Notes under the pieces: model-generated
Seen by the model: the letters and a program-made list of their open reading frames with translations, nothing else
The model's database searches: none
What the model was told of the DNA's origin: nothing
Made by a program: the position numbers and the translations under genes
Source of the DNA: JBLKSS01 sp047607725
GTDB lineage: Bacteria > Pseudomonadota > Gammaproteobacteria > Enterobacterales > Enterobacteriaceae
Direction: 5' to 3'
Assembly: GCF_047607725.1 (NCBI RefSeq)
Contig: NZ_JBLKSS010000105.1
Span: forward strand, 1 to 7,563
DNA length: 7,563 nt
Shown: positions 5,525-7,563 of the stretch, in pieces
How the letters are laid out: the number at the start of each line of letters is the position of its first letter
Numbering within the stretch: the stretch's first letter is position 1

Positions 5525-7563
5525 ATGCACCACCCTTTTGCAGCACAGGTCGACCCCCGCACCGGCTTATTACAATTTCGCCTTCCCCTTGTCACCGCTA
5601 TCGCTGAGTTATTCTTTGTTGCATCTTCAGGACGTGGGTTATGGCAAAGGGTTCAGCGAAAATCTCAGCCGATATGATCCGGAGAGCCGGCTATTAACGC
5701 TCTCCAGCGGTGAACAATATCGCCTTGAAGGTGAGGCGTCCGATCCGGCGTTTTGCCCGCCGGTCCCGCTCCACATCCGGTTGAAAATGCTCAACGACGC
5801 ACTTTGGATTTATTACAAAAGCGGCGCCGTTGAACAGCTTATTTTATTCCTCAGGCAAAAGACATCACGCAAAAGTATTATCTGCTCAACCGGGTTTTTT
5901 CTCCCGCCGGCCATGAAATAATCTTCGCCTACATCGCCGTCAACGACCGTCTGCGTCTCACGCAAATAAAAGATGCGCAGCAAAGCCTTGTAGAAATAAA
6001 ATGGCCGCCTCTGCATCAGGTAGATGGCCAGCCGCCCTCGCCAAATCACATTATTCTCACCGTCTGGCCCGGTTTGCCGCAAAGCTACAGTCTGTTTTTG
6101 CAAATAGAGCAGGGAAAACTGACACGCGTGAGCAAGTACGATAAGGATAATGTCGACACCGCGCGCTGCCACGCCGGCGCACTTTGCGAGATAGGTTACG
6201 ACAGCCAGGAGCGCCTGGCATCGCTGCGCCTGCCCGGCGGCATCAACGAAGACTTTGTTTATTACGCGGACGGTGCCGTCAGACCTCTACCCTGCATTGA
6301 AAGCCATACCACCCGCGTCACCAATAACCAGAGGGCGTTATATCAACAAACGCAGACATTTCAGTTTACCGATGTGGATTTTCTCACCGCAGACGCCCCT
6401 CTCAGCCGGCCCGATATGCTCACGCCTGGGAAAATTTATTCATCGAAGATCACGATCCATCGTGAGAACCGAAGCCCATTGGCTCAGGAAGCGCAGAAAG
6501 CCGGCAGCGAAACCATTACGCGCTGCTATGATAGCAATCACCGTCTGGTAAGCGAGAAGCACCAGACGAAGATCATCTTGAATAATCAGCTTAAGGAAAA
6601 TGAGCACACCTTCCTTCTAAGCTATCGCGCCCCGTCGACGCTGCAACGACAACGCCGCTGGCGCAATTACCCCGCACCTACTGTTTACCGACAAGAAAAG
6701 AAGAACACTGGCACACCCCTCCTATCGTCAACACCCCGCAACGCCCCGATCAGCAACCGAAGAAAAGGGCCATTACCCGCTACAATTACGTGGGTGATGA
6801 TGATGGCAATTTAACCCTATGCGTGTATCCCGATGGGAGTCAGTTCACTCTTACTTATTTCAGCGCTGATAGCAGTAATCGCGGCTGTCCTGCCGATCCG
6901 CTGGGTTTTCGTCGCTTTGCCGTCGAAGTCAGTTATGAAATTCCCCCGGGCATATCCCGACGACGCAGATTCGCCGCATCTACTACCACTATGGCGCCCT
7001 CTCCTGTCACCGACCGTCGGTGCTGCCGCATAACACCATGGTGCTTTGCCATAAGGTCACCTATGTCATCTATAACTTCCCCCTAAAAGCCCCCGCCGCC
7101 GACACCGGACGGGCGCCAGCACAAGACGCCGCTATCAAAAACGTGCGGGATGTGCCGTCTCGGGTGGACGTGAAAACCCTGGAAGTAAGCTACTATGATG
7201 AACTGGAAGCCACGTTCGGTTCGCGCCACGGCCGGCTGAAGTCCCAGCGTATGACCTATACCGGCGAGCCGGAAAAGACGGTAGTAAGCAAAGACTATTT
7301 TTGGGAAAAACGCACCGCCAGGGACAATATCCCCACCGACTATGAGCTGGTCTGCACCTGCCATTTCAGCGTCAACCGTACGCGTCCGGACCTCATGGCG
7401 GCGCCGGAGACGGCCGCGGTCGTGTGGGGTGGCAACCATTTCCGGACTCTCAAAGGGAACGTTGGGTTAGCCGGAAGCCTTTTACTGGCGCGGCTTACAG
7501 CCATTTTAAGGATTTTGGACTCGTCGCAAAAAAATGAGCGGAAAATGAGTTTTTTGCACTATA
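5525..7563 (+). pseudogene. N-terminal part of a large RHS-repeat toxin-type protein, frameshifted, continues past window
   Basis: Reading across frames recovers about 680 residues of the N-terminal half of an RHS/YD-repeat protein like those of Pseudomonas and Yersinia, which are large secreted shells usually carrying a C-terminal toxin. Pieces: 5525 to about 5598 (MHHPFAAQVDPRTGLLQF); about 5599-5842 (DVGYGKGFSENLSRYDPE, LTLSSGEQYRLEG, IYYKSGAVEQL); about 5843-6630 (KDITQKYYLLNRVFSPAGHE, WPGLPQSYSLFLQIEQGKL, IGYDSQERLASLRLPGG); about 6634-6944 (AQLPRTYCLPTRKEE, ITRYNYVGDDDGNLTL, GCPADPLGFRRF); about 6945 to the edge (QIRRIYYHYGALS, VKTLEVSYYDELEA). Order and motifs match the family. Three frame changes fit loss of one base in T or C runs (about 5842-5845, 6630-6633, 6943-6947). 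The first, near 5600, fits a deletion, because about 10-15 family residues are missing there. ATG 5525 has AAGGA seven bases upstream. The YD-repeat core and toxin end are not in the window. It is not TccC, whose N-terminus differs. Confidence 0.8.
7526..7557. repeat. Inverted repeat with A/T-run arms at the right edge
   Basis: GCAAAAAA (7526-7533) and TTTTTTGC (7550-7557) are exact complements. Between them AAATGAG occurs, and it recurs directly at 7543-7549. Similarity of the RHS product to its family fades after about 7430, so this may lie in unrelated DNA. It could be a terminator-like hairpin or the end of an insertion element, but the window stops too soon to tell. Confidence 0.4.

Noticed and set aside
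5329..5595. Minus-strand 88-codon frame opposite the start of the RHS gene.
   Set aside because: It overlaps the recognisable RHS N-terminus antisense and has no domain.
7083..7439. Minus-strand 118-codon frame near the right edge.
   Set aside because: The plus strand here encodes the RHS continuation with family-like residues, so this is its antisense shadow.

Overview
The window looks like a chromosomal stretch from an enterobacterium undergoing recent genome decay, most like Sodalis or a Sodalis-allied insect symbiont. Its genes resemble Escherichia coli ydiY, lpxP, yedD and amiD closely. Coding quality is mixed: intact genes sit beside genes broken by stops or frameshifts, and several gene-poor stretches of 350-770 bp separate them. 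The genus is an inference from protein similarity and the pseudogene pattern; no marker gene is present to prove it.

Layout. The first five genes are on the minus strand: a ydiY-like outer-membrane protein gene with two in-frame amber stops and a lost C-terminus (136-879); lpxP, a lipid A acyltransferase gene whose frame breaks at a poly-C tract containing an ambiguous base (1228-2158); an intact yedD-type lipoprotein gene (2661-3128); a small intact gene for a predicted OB-fold protein (3379-3678); and an intact amiD gene for a lipoprotein amidase (3904-4758). A gene-poor region (4759-5524) holds a possible 30-residue membrane peptide. From 5525 to the right edge, on the plus strand, lies the N-terminal part of a large RHS-type protein, broken by four frame changes and continuing beyond the window.

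Together the left half is cell-envelope biology: outer-membrane protein, lipid A acylation, two outer-membrane lipoproteins and peptidoglycan recycling or trimming. The genes do not form an obvious operon, since each has its own gap and ribosome binding site. The RHS relic is a different kind of gene, normally part of a toxin or contact-dependent system, and has probably lost function here. The non-coding stretches hold a REP-like palindrome, a nested inverted repeat, a perfect DnaA-box 9-mer, and repeats near the promoter of the OB-fold gene. I found no tRNA, rRNA, CRISPR array or transposase gene. I do not see convincing evidence for a complete new system; the best leads are the OB-fold orphan, the two possible small membrane peptides and the structured intergenic repeats.
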